Of a DNA stretch of 64,000 nucleotides, positions 20,730-31,550 are shown in pieces. The stretch comes from Yersinia proxima (lineage in GTDB: Bacteria > Pseudomonadota > Gammaproteobacteria > Enterobacterales > Enterobacteriaceae): positions 62,001 to 126,000 of the forward strand of contig NZ_CABHYG010000001.1 of NCBI RefSeq assembly GCF_902170785.1, in the 5' to 3' direction. The translations under genes were made by a program, and so were the position numbers. The notes beneath the pieces were generated by a model that did not search any database, was not told the DNA's origin, and saw only the letters and a list, made by a program, of their open reading frames with translations. Each line of letters opens with the position of its first letter. Positions within the stretch are counted from its first letter, which is position 1.

Positions 20730-21734
20730 ATGCGTAAGTCTTTTTTACTTATCGTCGTTGTGGTGTTAGTCGCACTCTACGCTTCGCTGTTTGTGGTACA
20801 AGAAGGTCAACGCGGGATCGTACTGCGCTTTGGCAAGGTATTACGTGATAGTGATAACAAGCCTTTGGTGTATGCACCAGGCCTGCACTTCAAGATACCG
20901 TTTATCGAAACAGTGAAGACGTTGGATGCCCGTATTCAAACCATGGACAACCAGGCCGACCGTTTCGTGACCAACGAGAAGAAAGACCTGATTGTTGACT
21001 CATACTTGAAATGGCGTATCAGCGATTTCAGTCGTTACTATCTGGCCACCGGTGGTGGTGATGTTTCTCAGGCTGAAGTGCTGTTGAAACGTAAATTCAG
21101 TGACCGTTTGCGTTCTGAGATTGGTCGTCTGAATGTGCGCGACATCGTAACCGACTCACGTGGTCGTCTGACTTCAGATGTTCGTGATGCGCTGAACACC
21201 GGTAGTGTGGATGATGAAGCCGTTACCACCGAAGCAGATGATGCTATTGCCTCTGCGGCAGCGCGTGTTGAACAGGAAACCCGAGGCAAACAGCCTGCGG
21301 TTAACCCGAACAGTATGGCGGCTCTGGGGATTGAGGTTGTTGACGTGCGAATCAAGCAAATCAACTTACCGGCTGAAGTCTCTGACGCTATCTTCCAGCG
21401 TATGCGTGCTGAGCGTGAAGCGGTAGCCCGTCGTCACCGTTCACAAGGTCAGGAAGAAGCTGAGAAGTTGCGTGCAACCGCTGACTATGAAGTGACCCGT
21501 ACTCTGGCAGAAGCAGAGCGTCAGGCGCGTATTACTCGCGGTGGTGGTGATGCCGAAGCGGCTCGTCTGTTTGCTGATGCATTCAGCAAAGACCCTGACT
21601 TCTATGCATTCATTCGTAGCTTGCGTGCTTATGAAAACAGCTTCAGCAGCGGTAACGATGTGATGGTTCTGAGCCCGGATAGCGATTTCTTCCGCTATAT
21701 GAAATCGCCGGATAACTCTAGCAAACGTCCATAA
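20730..21734 (+). CDS. hflC: FtsH-regulating membrane protein HflC
   Basis: Partner of HflK in the FtsH-associated SPFH complex. An N-terminal signal anchor (about residues 4-20) is followed by a band-7 domain starting VQEGQRGIVLRFGK, then an Ala/Glu-rich helical region with RRHRSQGQEEAEKLRA. 334 residues, the same as E. coli. GGGAGAGAA precedes ATG in the hflK tail. A terminator follows at 21771-21796. Confidence 0.96.
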   Translation: MRKSFLLIVVVVLVALYASLFVVQEGQRGIVLRFGKVLRDSDNKPLVYAPGLHFKIPFIETVKTLDARIQTMDNQADRFVTNEKKDLIVDSYLKWRISDFSRYYLATGGGDVSQAEVLLKRKFSDRLRSEIGRLNVRDIVTDSRGRLTSDVRDALNTGSVDDEAVTTEADDAIASAAARVEQETRGKQPAVNPNSMAALGIEVVDVRIKQINLPAEVSDAIFQRMRAEREAVARRHRSQGQEEAEKLRATADYEVTRTLAEAERQARITRGGGDAEAARLFADAFSKDPDFYAFIRSLRAYENSFSSGNDVMVLSPDSDFFRYMKSPDNSSKRP

Positions 21735-21770
21735 CGATTGCCGTGACAGACCGTTTTTGACCGTAACAGT

Positions 21771-21796
21771 AAGGCCCGTTCACGCGGGCCTTTTCT
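21771..21796 (+). terminator. Terminator after hflC
   Basis: Stem GGCCCG (21773-21778) with CGGGCC (21785-21790), loop of 6, followed by TTTTCT. Ends the long nnr-hflC run. Confidence 0.8.
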
Positions 21797-21833
21797 ATTT
21801 GGGGCAGTCCTTTCCATCTGATTGAGACAGAAA

Positions 21834-22034
21834 ATGAATTCAACCATTTTATTAGCATTGGGTTTGGTTTTGGTGCTGGAAGGGCTTGGCCCGATGCTTT
21901 ATCCCAAAGCCTGGCGCAAAATGATTCTGGCAATGACCCAATTACCGGATGCCACTTTACGTCGTTTTGGTGGAGGATTAGTGGTTGCTGGCGTCGTTAT
22001 CTACTACATGTTGCGTAGCCGCATGGGTGGCTAA
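21834..22034 (+). CDS. yjeT: Small inner-membrane protein YjeT (DUF2065)
   Basis: 66-residue protein of two membrane helices (about 3-20 and 45-60) joined by PMLYPKAWRKMI, nearly identical in plan to E. coli YjeT. Its function is not established; it always sits between hflC and purA in relatives. ATG 21834 (MNSTILLAL) is preferred to a TTG 12 bases upstream because it matches the E. coli N-terminus; the ribosome site is only GAGACAG. Confidence 0.88.
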   Translation: MNSTILLALGLVLVLEGLGPMLYPKAWRKMILAMTQLPDATLRRFGGGLVVAGVVIYYMLRSRMGG

Positions 22035-22100
22035 ATGTAAGCACAAAAATTGTGCAGTTATGTGTTAAAAAGTACTGAAAGCAGCCGAGTGAGATGTTAG

Positions 22101-23432
<1,332 letters not shown>

Positions 23433-23471
23433 TTCATTAGCAAATAGCTAAATAATCAGAATTCAGACGCT

Positions 23472-23613
<142 letters not shown>

Positions 23614-23772
23614 ACTCCGCTAACCTGGCGTTGCTGTATGCAGAAGTGACCTCTGATAAGCCATTTTTACATCAAAAAACCCGCCCTTTATCTAAATGAT
23701 TAGTCGCAATCTTTGTGGCTGGTTTATCATTCATCTATAAGTTTCTAAATAGCACTTAGAATCGCACTTATT

Positions 23773-23805
23773 AACCCATCCAAAACGTGTCATCTTAGAT
23801 GGGTT
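23773..23805 (+). other. Inverted repeat in nsrR upstream region
   Basis: AACCCATC (23773-23780) pairs with GATGGGTT (23798-23805) around a 17-base loop, 33 bases before the nsrR start. It could be an operator or leader hairpin. It does not match the NsrR consensus except for a CATCTT half. Confidence 0.35.
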
Positions 23806-23837
23806 TAAGCCGGGTAAACTGATACTCAGGGGTATAC

Positions 23838-24263
23838 GTGCAGTTAACAAGTTTTACTGATTATGGTTTGCGGGCGCTTACTTATATGGCCTCGCTGCCT
23901 GAAGGCCAAATGACCAGCATTTCTCAGGTGACCGAGGTCTATGGCGTGTCTCGCAATCATATGGTTAAAATAATCAATCAGTTGAGTCGTGTCGGGTTGG
24001 TAACCGCTGTACGGGGGAAGAATGGCGGCATACGGTTAGGTAAACCGGCTGACCAAATTCGAATTGGTGACGTTGTGCGCCAGTTAGAACCACTTTCTCT
24101 GGTCAATTGCAGTAGTGATTTTTGCCATATAACCCCCGCTTGCCGCTTGAAACAAGTGCTTAATCAGGCGGTACAAAGTTTCCTTAACGAGCTGGATAAC
24201 TATACTTTAGCCGATATGGTTCAAGATAATACCCCGCTCTACAAGCTATTACTTGTTGAGTAG
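23838..24263 (+). CDS. nsrR: Nitric-oxide-sensing repressor NsrR
   Basis: Rrf2-family iron-sulfur repressor; NO damages the cluster and releases its targets (ytfE, hmp and others). Winged-helix DNA-binding region [22 protein letters not shown], and cluster ligands C91, C96 and C102 in [13 protein letters not shown], at the same numbers as E. coli. 141 residues. GTG start at 23838 with a weak upstream AGGGG. Heads nsrR-rnr-rlmB. A clear NsrR operator is present before ytfE in this same window. Confidence 0.95.
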   Translation: MQLTSFTDYGLRALTYMASLPEGQMTSISQVTEVYGVSRNHMVKIINQLSRVGLVTAVRGKNGGIRLGKPADQIRIGDVVRQLEPLSLVNCSSDFCHITPACRLKQVLNQAVQSFLNELDNYTLADMVQDNTPLYKLLLVE

Positions 24264-24286
24264 ATTTTTGCTTAATTAAAGATATA

Positions 24287-24413
24287 TATACCCAAAGAAC
24301 TTGGAGTTGCAGGTAGGCAACCAGTAAACGAATCCCGATGAGCTTACACAGGTAAGTGATTCGGGTGAGAGCGCGCAGCTAACACCCCTGCGGCTTCAAG
24401 TACGCAGGGTATA
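24287..24413. repeat. ERIC repeat, full 127-bp unit, between nsrR and rnr
   Basis: Exactly 127 bases from TATACCC to GGGTATA, the classic unit length. The core reads CCCGATGAGCTTAC...GTAAGTGATTCGGG. It lies in the intercistronic part of a same-strand pair and ends about 30 bases before the rnr start, so if co-transcribed it forms a long hairpin in the mRNA. Confidence 0.93.
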
Positions 24414-24442
24414 AGGCTGCTGCTGACAACGGAGGAACCGCA

Positions 24443-26989
24443 ATGTCACAAGATCCATTCTTGGAACGAGAAGCAGAAAAATATGAGTCACCCATCCCTA
24501 GCCGGGAATTCATTTTGGCTCATCTCGCGAAGCGCGAAACACCAGCCAGCCGTGAAGAGCTGGCAAATGAACTTAATTTATCAGGTGAAGAACAGCTAGA
24601 GGCGCTGCGTCGCCGCCTACGCGCGATGGAGCGCGATGGGCAATTGGTCTTTACCCGTCGTCAGTGCTACGCCTTGCCGGAGCGCCTGGATTTATTGCGC
24701 GGGACTGTTATTGGTCATCGTGATGGCTTTGGTTTCTTACGGGTTGAAGGCAGTAAAGACGACCTGTACCTCTCAGCCGAGCAAATGAAAACCGCGATTC
24801 ATGGCGATGTGGTATTGGCCCAACCTGTTGGCGCTGACCGCAAAGGTCGGCGTGAAGCGCGTATCGTGCGGGTATTAGTACCGAAAACCAGCCAGATTGT
24901 CGGGCGCTATTTTACTGATGCGGGTACGGGTTTTGTGGTGCCGGATGATGGCCGCTTGAGTTTTGATATTCTGATCCCACCAGACGCCATCAATGGTGCG
25001 CGGATGGGGTATATGGTGGTGGTCGAGTTGACCCAGCGCCCGACTCGCCGTACTAAAGCTGTGGGTAAGATTGTTGAAGTGCTCGGTGAGAACATGGGTA
25101 CCAGCATGGCGGTAGATATCGCGCTGCGCACTCATGAGATCCCGCATACCTGGCCGCCACAAGTTGAAAAACAAGTTGCTGACCTGAAAGAGCAAGTACC
25201 GGAAGAAGCGAAAAAGGGCCGAGTGGATTTACGCAATCTGCCCTTAGTGACTATTGATGGTGAAGATGCCCGCGACTTCGATGATGCTGTTTACTGCGAG
25301 AAAAAACGCGGTGGTGGCTGGCGTTTGTGGGTGGCGATTGCTGATGTCAGTTACTATGTGCGCCCGCGCACTGCACTGGATGATGAAGCTCGCAGCCGTG
25401 GTAACTCGGTTTACTTCCCGTCACAAGTTGTCCCAATGCTGCCGGAAGTGCTGTCAAACGGCCTTTGTTCTCTGAATCCACAGGTAGACCGCCTGTGTAT
25501 GGTGTGTGAGATGACTATCTCCGCACAGGGTAAGCTGTCGTCGTATAAGTTCTACGAAGCGGTGATGAGCTCGCACGCGCGTCTGACCTACACCAAAGTA
25601 TGGCGAATCATTGATGGTGAAGAATCACTGCGCGAGCAATATAAGCCGCTGGTGCCGCATCTGTTAGAACTGCATACCATGTACAAGGCGCTGGATCAGG
25701 CTCGTGCTGAGCGTGGTGGTATTGCATTCGAGACCGAAGAAGCCAAGTTTATCTTTAACGCTGAACGGCGTATCGAGCGTATTGAGTCGACGGTGCGTAA
25801 TGACGCGCATAAGTTGATTGAAGAGTGCATGATTCTGGCGAATATCGCCGCCGCGCGGTTTGTGGAAAAACATAATGAACCGGCGCTGTTCCGGGTGCAT
25901 GACCGCCCAAGTGATGACCATATTTCAGCGCTGCGTAGTGTGCTCAGTGAGCTGGGCCTGACACTGGGTGGTGGTTTGAAGCCACAGCCAAAAGATTATG
26001 CGGTGCTGATGGATGAAGTTGCGGATCGTCCGGATCATGAAATGCTGCAAACCATGTTGCTGCGTTCGATGAAACAGGCGATTTACGATCCGGAAAACCG
26101 TGGTCACTTTGGTTTGGCGTTGGCGTCTTATGGTCACTTTACCTCACCCATTCGCCGTTACCCCGATTTGGCCATGCACCGGGCTATCAAGTACCAGCTT
26201 GCCAAAGAGCACGGTAATGTGAAAGAGCGCTGGACACCAACCGGTGGCTGGCACAGTGAGTACGAAGATATGCTGCAATTGGGCGAACATTGCTCAATGA
26301 CTGAACGGCGCGCTGATGAAGCGACTCGTAATGTCGCAGATTGGCTGAAGTGTGATTTTATGCAAGATCAGGTGGGGAAAGTCTTCACCGGGATTATTGC
26401 CAGCGTCACTGGCTTTGGTTTCTTCGTCCGTCTGGATGACTTGTTTATTGATGGTTTGGTACATGTCTCCAGTTTGGATAATGACTACTACCGTTACGAT
26501 AACATTGGTCAGCGTTTGATCGGTGAATCCTCAGGTCAGGTTTACCGATTGGGTGATACCGTGGAAATCCGGGTTGAGGCGGTACACATGGATGAGCGCA
26601 AAATTGATTTTGCTCTGGTTTCCAGTACCCGTAAACCGCGTGGTGAAGGCAAAACGGCGCGTGATAAAGCCAAGAAAGCCGATGGTCAGCGCACGATGCG
26701 CGATACCTCCACTGGCCGTGGTGGTCGTGGTAGTTCATCGAGTTCATCACGGCGTGATAGCGCGCCAGCAGGAAGTGGGCAGAAACGCCCTCGTCGTGCT
26801 AAAAAACCGGCAAACTTTGAGCCAGATAGCGCTTTCCGTCCGGCAGATGCCGCCGCTAAGTTAGATGACAAAGCGTTGGCCGAAAAAAAGGCCAAAGCTA
26901 AAGCGAAAAGAGCATCCGCCAAGACCAAGAAAATTGCTGCTGCCACCAAGGCCAAGCGCGCGAAGAAAAAAACCAGCAGTGACCAATAA
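24443..26989 (+). CDS. rnr: Ribonuclease R
   Basis: RNB-family processive 3'-5' exoribonuclease that can unwind structured RNA, important in cold and in rRNA/tmRNA quality control. N-terminal winged-helix region (about 20-85), two cold-shock domains (about 85-240), RNB catalytic domain with [12 protein letters not shown] (about 271-282), S1 domain (about 646-727), and a Lys/Ala/Arg-rich basic tail (about 727-848). 848 residues (E. coli 813), the extra length being mostly tail. GGAGGAA lies 6-7 bases before ATG. Confidence 0.97.
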   Translation: MSQDPFLEREAEKYESPIPSREFILAHLAKRETPASREELANELNLSGEEQLEALRRRLRAMERDGQLVFTRRQCYALPERLDLLRGTVIGHRDGFGFLRVEGSKDDLYLSAEQMKTAIHGDVVLAQPVGADRKGRREARIVRVLVPKTSQIVGRYFTDAGTGFVVPDDGRLSFDILIPPDAINGARMGYMVVVELTQRPTRRTKAVGKIVEVLGENMGTSMAVDIALRTHEIPHTWPPQVEKQVADLKEQVPEEAKKGRVDLRNLPLVTIDGEDARDFDDAVYCEKKRGGGWRLWVAIADVSYYVRPRTALDDEARSRGNSVYFPSQVVPMLPEVLSNGLCSLNPQVDRLCMVCEMTISAQGKLSSYKFYEAVMSSHARLTYTKVWRIIDGEESLREQYKPLVPHLLELHTMYKALDQARAERGGIAFETEEAKFIFNAERRIERIESTVRNDAHKLIEECMILANIAAARFVEKHNEPALFRVHDRPSDDHISALRSVLSELGLTLGGGLKPQPKDYAVLMDEVADRPDHEMLQTMLLRSMKQAIYDPENRGHFGLALASYGHFTSPIRRYPDLAMHRAIKYQLAKEHGNVKERWTPTGGWHSEYEDMLQLGEHCSMTERRADEATRNVADWLKCDFMQDQVGKVFTGIIASVTGFGFFVRLDDLFIDGLVHVSSLDNDYYRYDNIGQRLIGESSGQVYRLGDTVEIRVEAVHMDERKIDFALVSSTRKPRGEGKTARDKAKKADGQRTMRDTSTGRGGRGSSSSSSRRDSAPAGSGQKRPRRAKKPANFEPDSAFRPADAAAKLDDKALAEKKAKAKAKRASAKTKKIAAATKAKRAKKKTSSDQ

Positions 26990-27060
26990 TGGCCTGTTGA
27001 TTGTCGGGCGGCCCTGGTCGCCCGCATTCATTTATATTTAATCATTTATAAAAGAGCATC

Positions 27061-27801
27061 ATGAGCGAAATTATTTACGGTATTCACTCCGTTAAAGCCT
27101 TGTTAGACAATGATCCACAACGTTTTCTGGAAGTTTTTATTCTGAAAGGTCGTGACGATCGTCGCCTACAGCCCTTGATTGCCGAACTGGAAGCTGCCGG
27201 TTTGGTGATTCAGGTTGCCAGCCGCCAGTGGCTGGATTCACAGGTTGAAGGTGGTGTCCATCAGGGTATCGTGGCGCGAGTCCGTGAAGGGCGTCAGTAT
27301 CAGGAAAATGACTTGCCAGCATTGCTGGAAAGTGTAGAAACCCCCTTCCTGTTGGTGCTCGATGGCGTTACTGATCCCCATAATCTGGGCGCATGTTTGC
27401 GCAGTGCAGATGCTGCGGGTGTCCATGCGGTTATCGTGCCACGGGATCGCTCGGCGCAGCTAAATGCCATCGCCAAGAAGGTCGCCAGTGGTGCTGCTGA
27501 AAACGTACCATTGATTAAAGTCACTAATCTGGCGCGCACGCTGCGAGTGTTACAAGAGCACAATGTCTGGATTGTCGGGACTGCTGGTGAAGCAGACCAT
27601 ACATTGTATCAAAGCAAAATGACCGGCCCGATGGCATTAGTGATGGGAGCGGAGGGCGAAGGTATGCGCCGTTTGACCCGCGAACACTGTGATGAACTGA
27701 TCAGCATTCCGATGGCAGGGAGTGTTTCTTCACTCAATGTGTCGGTTGCTACCGGTGTGTGTTTGTTTGAAGCGGTACGTCAGCGAGCGCTTAAAGCCTA
27801 A
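27061..27801 (+). CDS. rlmB: 23S rRNA (guanosine-2'-O)-methyltransferase RlmB
   Basis: SPOUT-class methyltransferase acting on G2251 of 23S rRNA. The N-terminal L30e-like substrate domain starts [13 protein letters not shown]. The knotted SAM domain has [32 protein letters not shown] and [22 protein letters not shown]. 246 residues (E. coli 243). It is 71 bases after rnr. The yjfI-to-yjfC genes that follow in E. coli are absent; an ERIC starts at the very next base after the stop. Confidence 0.96.
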   Translation: MSEIIYGIHSVKALLDNDPQRFLEVFILKGRDDRRLQPLIAELEAAGLVIQVASRQWLDSQVEGGVHQGIVARVREGRQYQENDLPALLESVETPFLLVLDGVTDPHNLGACLRSADAAGVHAVIVPRDRSAQLNAIAKKVASGAAENVPLIKVTNLARTLRVLQEHNVWIVGTAGEADHTLYQSKMTGPMALVMGAEGEGMRRLTREHCDELISIPMAGSVSSLNVSVATGVCLFEAVRQRALKA

Positions 27802-27928
27802 TATACCCGTCGCCCTTCAAGATGCAGGGGTGTTGGCTGCCTTCACTTACCCCAGTCACTTACCTGTGTAAGCTCCTGGGGACTCGCTCACTTGCCGCCT
27901 ACCTGCATCCCGAAGTAACTTGGGTATA
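27802..27928. repeat. ERIC repeat, full 127-bp unit, abutting the rlmB stop
   Basis: TATACCC to GGGTATA in exactly 127 bases. Internal segments CCCCAGTCACTTACC and GTAAGCTCCTGGGGAC match the widely used ERIC2/ERIC1R primer sites. It starts immediately after the rlmB TAA. Confidence 0.95.
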
Positions 27929-27954
27929 TGCATTTCATACTGGCATTTCAATCA

Positions 27955-27995
27955 AGCCAACATTTCCGGATGTTGGCTTTTTGTTTTTTATTTTT
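27955..27995 (+). terminator. Terminator downstream of rlmB
   Basis: Perfect 9-bp stem AGCCAACAT (27955-27963) with ATGTTGGCT (27970-27978), loop TTCCGG, and a long T-rich tail. It lies 26 bases beyond the ERIC, so the nsrR-rnr-rlmB message would include that ERIC. Confidence 0.9.
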
Positions 27996-28145
27996 CACCC
28001 AGAGAATTTCGCATCACTATCAGCGATATAGAGTGGATTAATCGCTGTTTGTGATGTGTCTGTCAGCAAAAACCCCCGCCTGCACCATACTTAACCCTGA
28101 TTTATGAATGCCGATTTCGCAATCAGTACCGAAATGGAGGAAGGT

Positions 28146-29777
28146 ATGGAGTGGCAGACTCATTTGGTTTTCAACCAGCCAGAGCCGTTATCTAACAGTA
28201 ATTTATATCTGTCTGATATGGCCTTGCGGGAAGCAGTGATGCGGGAACATGCTGGCTGGGATGGAGAGGATCTTGCTCGGATTGGACTTCAACTTGGCTC
28301 ACAGGAGTCACTTGAATTAGGGCGGCTGGCAAACGCCAATCCGCCAGAATTATTGCGCTATGATGCAGCTGGCCAGAGATTGGATCAGGTGCGATTCCAT
28401 CCTGCCTGGTATGTGTTAATGCAAGAGTTGGTTAATCACCGGGTGCATAATTTACCCTGGCAGGAAGATGCGCGGATAGGCTCTTTTGTCGCCAGAGCGG
28501 CGCGTTTTATCCTGCATGCTCAGGTAGAAGCGGGGACCTTATGCCCAATAACCATGACGTTTGGTGCCATTCCGCTGCTGCAACAAACACTTCCACCGCT
28601 ATTCCAAAGCTGGATACCAGCATTGCTTTCAGATCGTTATGACTCGCATCAAATCATCGGTAGCCAGAAACGTGGTTTATTGATTGGCATGGGTATGACC
28701 GAAAAACAGGGCGGCTCCGATGTGTTAAGTAACTCCACCAGAGCAGAGCCGCTGGAGGCTCGCGGCAATGGTGAGGCTTATCGGCTGGTCGGGCACAAAT
28801 GGTTTTTCTCGGTACCACAAAGTGACGCGCACCTGGTGTTGGCCCAAGCCGAAGGGGGGCTATCTTGTTTTTTCCTGCCTAAAATATTGCCAGACGGCAG
28901 CTATAACGCCATTCGCTTAGAGCGCTTGAAAGAGAAGCTCGGCAATCGTTCCAATGCCAGCAGTGAAGTTGAATTTGATAATGCGACCGCGTGGTTATTG
29001 GGCGATGAAGGTGACGGCATCCGCCAAATTCTGAAAATGGGTGGATATACTCGTTTTGATTGTGCGCTCGGTAGTCATGGCCTGATGAGAAGAGCCTTCT
29101 CCGTCGCGCTGTATCATGCCTGGCAGCGACAAGCCTTTGGTAAAGCACTCGTTGACCAGCCTTTGATGCGGCAAGTCTTGAGCCGTATGGCACTGCGTTT
29201 AGAAGGCCATACGGCGTTATTAATGCGTCTGGCCAGTGCATGGGAGAAAACCGGCGAGGTTCATGAGCAGGTATTCAGTCGGCTGTTGACGCCAGCGGCA
29301 AAATATCGAGTCTGTGGGCTGGGCAGCGGGTTTGTCGCCGAAGCGATGGAAGTTCTTGGCGGGATTGGTTATTGCGAACAAAGTGAGCTGCCGCGGATTT
29401 ATCGTGAAATGCCGGTCAACAGCATTTGGGAAGGCTCCGGCAATATTATGTGCCTTGATGTGCTGCGAACCTTCCGCAAACTCCCCTCTGCGATAGAAAT
29501 GCTTCAGCAAGAGTTTTATTCGGTGCGAGGGCAAAATCGGTTGTTTGACCGGGCATGGCGACAATTGCAGCAGCGGCTGAAAAATCCCAAGGAAGAGCAA
29601 GGGCGGGCGATAACGCAGCAACTGTTTGACTTGTGTTGTGCATCTCAATTGCTGCGGTTTGCCTCGCCGCCATTGGCCGATGCCTGGTGTCGCATGACGC
29701 TAGATCACCGGGATCAATACATGGTGCCTGAAGCGGTTTGCGCGCTGCTGCTCAGTCGCGGTAGCGGCATGAAATAA
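28146..29777 (+). CDS. aidB: Acyl-CoA-dehydrogenase-like DNA alkylation response protein AidB
   Basis: Flavoprotein related to acyl-CoA dehydrogenases that binds DNA and is part of the adaptive response to alkylation in E. coli. Conserved blocks: FNQPEPLSNSNLYLSD, LCPITMTFGAIPLL, GMGMTEKQGGSDV, LKEKLGNRSNAS, YREMPVNSIWEGSGN and MCLDVLR. 543 residues (E. coli 541). ATG 28146 (MEWQTH) aligns with E. coli MHWQTH and has GGAGG 5 bases upstream; the frame is open further up to 28104. Monocistronic, convergent with bsmA. Confidence 0.94.
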   Translation: MEWQTHLVFNQPEPLSNSNLYLSDMALREAVMREHAGWDGEDLARIGLQLGSQESLELGRLANANPPELLRYDAAGQRLDQVRFHPAWYVLMQELVNHRVHNLPWQEDARIGSFVARAARFILHAQVEAGTLCPITMTFGAIPLLQQTLPPLFQSWIPALLSDRYDSHQIIGSQKRGLLIGMGMTEKQGGSDVLSNSTRAEPLEARGNGEAYRLVGHKWFFSVPQSDAHLVLAQAEGGLSCFFLPKILPDGSYNAIRLERLKEKLGNRSNASSEVEFDNATAWLLGDEGDGIRQILKMGGYTRFDCALGSHGLMRRAFSVALYHAWQRQAFGKALVDQPLMRQVLSRMALRLEGHTALLMRLASAWEKTGEVHEQVFSRLLTPAAKYRVCGLGSGFVAEAMEVLGGIGYCEQSELPRIYREMPVNSIWEGSGNIMCLDVLRTFRKLPSAIEMLQQEFYSVRGQNRLFDRAWRQLQQRLKNPKEEQGRAITQQLFDLCCASQLLRFASPPLADAWCRMTLDHRDQYMVPEAVCALLLSRGSGMK

Positions 29778-29801
29778 GCGCGAAATCATTTATACAACTA
29801 A

Positions 29802-30110
29802 TTATTTATACAACAGAGCGTTGGCATACCAAATACCTGGATAAATACTGTCAGACATCATGATAATCAAATAGTAGGGCGCACCACTGGCATTGGCCCT
29901 GCGCTTAATTTCAGCTTCAATATCCATCGGGCTGCCAAATACTTGAGCTGAAACGGTGCCCACTTTTTGCAAGTTAAGGCTCTGTGCGCGGGTGATTTCC
30001 TGGGCATAGGGCTGAGCCACGGGTGGCGGAACCGGAGTAACGTGAAAAACACTGCAAGCCGAGAGTCCCAAAGTGATCAGTAAGGCCACCATTACACGTT
30101 TTATATTCAT
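29802..30110 (-). CDS. bsmA: BsmA-like lipoprotein (DUF1471 family)
   Basis: 102-residue predicted lipoprotein. Signal peptide with lipobox LSAC, Cys19 becoming the lipidated residue, then a Pro-rich spacer and a DUF1471 (YdgH/BhsA/McbA-type) fold: LQKVGTVSAQVFG and the family-typical end YANALLYK. E. coli BsmA (YjfO), involved in biofilm stress tolerance, lies at the same aidB-yjfP position. ATG 30110 is chosen because GAGGC lies just upstream and the signal peptide starts there. One of three DUF1471 genes in the window. Confidence 0.85.
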   Translation of the reverse strand: MNIKRVMVALLITLGLSACSVFHVTPVPPPVAQPYAQEITRAQSLNLQKVGTVSAQVFGSPMDIEAEIKRRANASGAPYYLIIMMSDSIYPGIWYANALLYK

Positions 30111-30295
30111 TTTTGCCTCGTTGTCAGCTGCGATATCACTGCTAAACCCATTATTTCTCAAGTGTAACGCTGCCACCTCAAGTATGAGGGAATATCTTGG
30201 AAGAAATTGATTTAAGACTTTATATCTTCATTTTGGCACACTGCATCTCTCGGTTATAAGCCTGTTCGCTGCCTGATAAACTAAGGATTCTCACC

Positions 30296-31045
30296 ATGAT
30301 TGAGATGTCGCTGGAAAACATTAATGGGATTGAGGTCATCCATGCGGCCCCAGCGGGCCAGCGTCAGCAGCCGTTACCGACCATTTTCTTTTATCATGGC
30401 TACACCTCATCAAAAGAAGTCTATTCCTATTTTGCCTATGCTTTCGCCCAAGCCGGTTTTCGCATTATAGCGCCGGATGCAGCTATGCATGGTGCGCGTT
30501 TTGACGGCAATGAAACTCAGCGGCTGTCCCATTTCTGGGAGATCCTCAAATCGAATATTGATGAACTACCTGGGCTTAAGCAGCATTATCAACAGGCAGG
30601 ATTGATTGACGGTGATCGAATGGGTGTTGCGGGCGCATCAATGGGTGGGATGACCGCGTTAGGCGCGTTTGCCCGCTACCCTTGGGTCAGTGTTGCTGCC
30701 GATTTTATGGGGTCAGGTTATTTTACTTCGCTGGCGCATTCACTGTTTCCACCTTTGGATGCAGGACGGGAGCTCAGCCCGGCGGAGTTTGAACGTCGTC
30801 TGGCACCACTGGCAGATTACGACCTTTCCCACCAGTTGGAAAAAATTGCCGAGCGGCCTTTATTGGTTTGGCATGGCGAAGCGGATGATGTGGTACCCGC
30901 GGCGGAGAGTGCGCGCTTGGTTCAGGCACTGCAAGTCAGTAAGCGTGATAGCCATCTAACCTATCTTACAGAGGCGGGAATTGGTCATAAAATTACGCCA
31001 ACAGCGTTGAGCGCAGGAACACGCTTTTTTAGCAAATATCTATAA
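30296..31045 (+). CDS. yjfP: Alpha/beta-hydrolase esterase YjfP
   Basis: Cytoplasmic serine esterase of the alpha/beta-hydrolase fold. HG oxyanion segment FFYHGYTSSKEVYSYFA; nucleophile elbow GASMGG (Ser near residue 114); catalytic Asp likely in WHGEADDVVPA (near 200) and His in GIGHKITP (near 230). 249 residues, equal to E. coli YjfP; the natural substrate is unknown. Transcribed divergently from bsmA. Confidence 0.92.
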   Translation: MIEMSLENINGIEVIHAAPAGQRQQPLPTIFFYHGYTSSKEVYSYFAYAFAQAGFRIIAPDAAMHGARFDGNETQRLSHFWEILKSNIDELPGLKQHYQQAGLIDGDRMGVAGASMGGMTALGAFARYPWVSVAADFMGSGYFTSLAHSLFPPLDAGRELSPAEFERRLAPLADYDLSHQLEKIAERPLLVWHGEADDVVPAAESARLVQALQVSKRDSHLTYLTEAGIGHKITPTALSAGTRFFSKYL

Positions 31046-31069
31046 AAAACCCCCGACAAGCGGGGGAAT
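31046..31069 (-). terminator. Terminator for minus-strand yjfY
   Basis: On the minus strand this reads CCCCCGCTTGTCGGGGG followed by six T. On the plus strand it lacks a T run, so it is best oriented for yjfY, although it directly follows the yjfP stop. Confidence 0.65.
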
Positions 31070-31129
31070 GGGTATGAGTATTGTCTTTTTTATCGGTGTT
31101 TCTCTGGTGTTGTATTTATCTATTGAATC

Positions 31130-31405
31130 TTAGCGATATAGAACGGCATTAACGTGCATGGAACTGTTGTCGCCGGGTTCATGCATGGCAATTATCTGAT
31201 AAGAAGTGGCACCGCGCTCATCCGCTAATTTACTGATTTGTGCAGTGGCATCATCAGGAGAAATGACATTGTGACCCAGTGACAGAGCACCGATACTGAC
31301 GCGCTGTTGCTGCATAGCTTGTTGAGCGGTTATTTCTGTGGCGGCAAAGGTGCTGGTTGATAATACCAAGCCGAGTGCGGCTGCGATGGTAAGTGTATGT
31401 TTCAT
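31130..31405 (-). CDS. yjfY: Periplasmic DUF1471 protein, YjfY-like
   Basis: 91-residue exported protein: signal peptide (about 1-21, ending STSTFAA), then a DUF1471 fold with RVSIGALSLG, DERGATSYQIIAMHEPGDN and the end HVNAVLYR. E. coli YjfY has the same length, the same REPGSNG-like segment and the same place next to rpsF. ATG 31405 with GGAGTCACCT directly upstream. An ERIC begins only about 17 bases before the start, inside the leader. No function is established. Confidence 0.83.
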   Translation of the reverse strand: MKHTLTIAAALGLVLSTSTFAATEITAQQAMQQQRVSIGALSLGHNVISPDDATAQISKLADERGATSYQIIAMHEPGDNSSMHVNAVLYR

Positions 31406-31422
31406 AGGTGACTCCAAAATCT

Positions 31423-31550
31423 TATACCCGTTATACTTCGAGCCGCAGACGCGTTGGCTGCGTTCAATCACCCGAATCACTTACAACACAGTAAGCTCAT
31501 CGGGACTCTTTCGCTTGCCGTCTTCCTGTAACTCGAATTATTTAGGGTAT
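31423..31550. repeat. ERIC repeat in the yjfY leader
   Basis: About 128 bases. TATACCCGTTATACTTCGAGC at the left, core CACCCGAATCACTTAC ... GTAAGCTCATCGGG, right end AATTATTTAGGGTAT. It sits 7 bases upstream of the yjfY ribosome site, so the yjfY promoter must be inside or beyond it. Confidence 0.93.

Noticed and set aside
27003-27024. GC hairpin GGGCGGCCCTGGTCGCCC between rnr and rlmB as a terminator.
   Set aside because: The stem is short (about 5 bp), there is no T run at the right place, and rlmB is normally co-transcribed with rnr.
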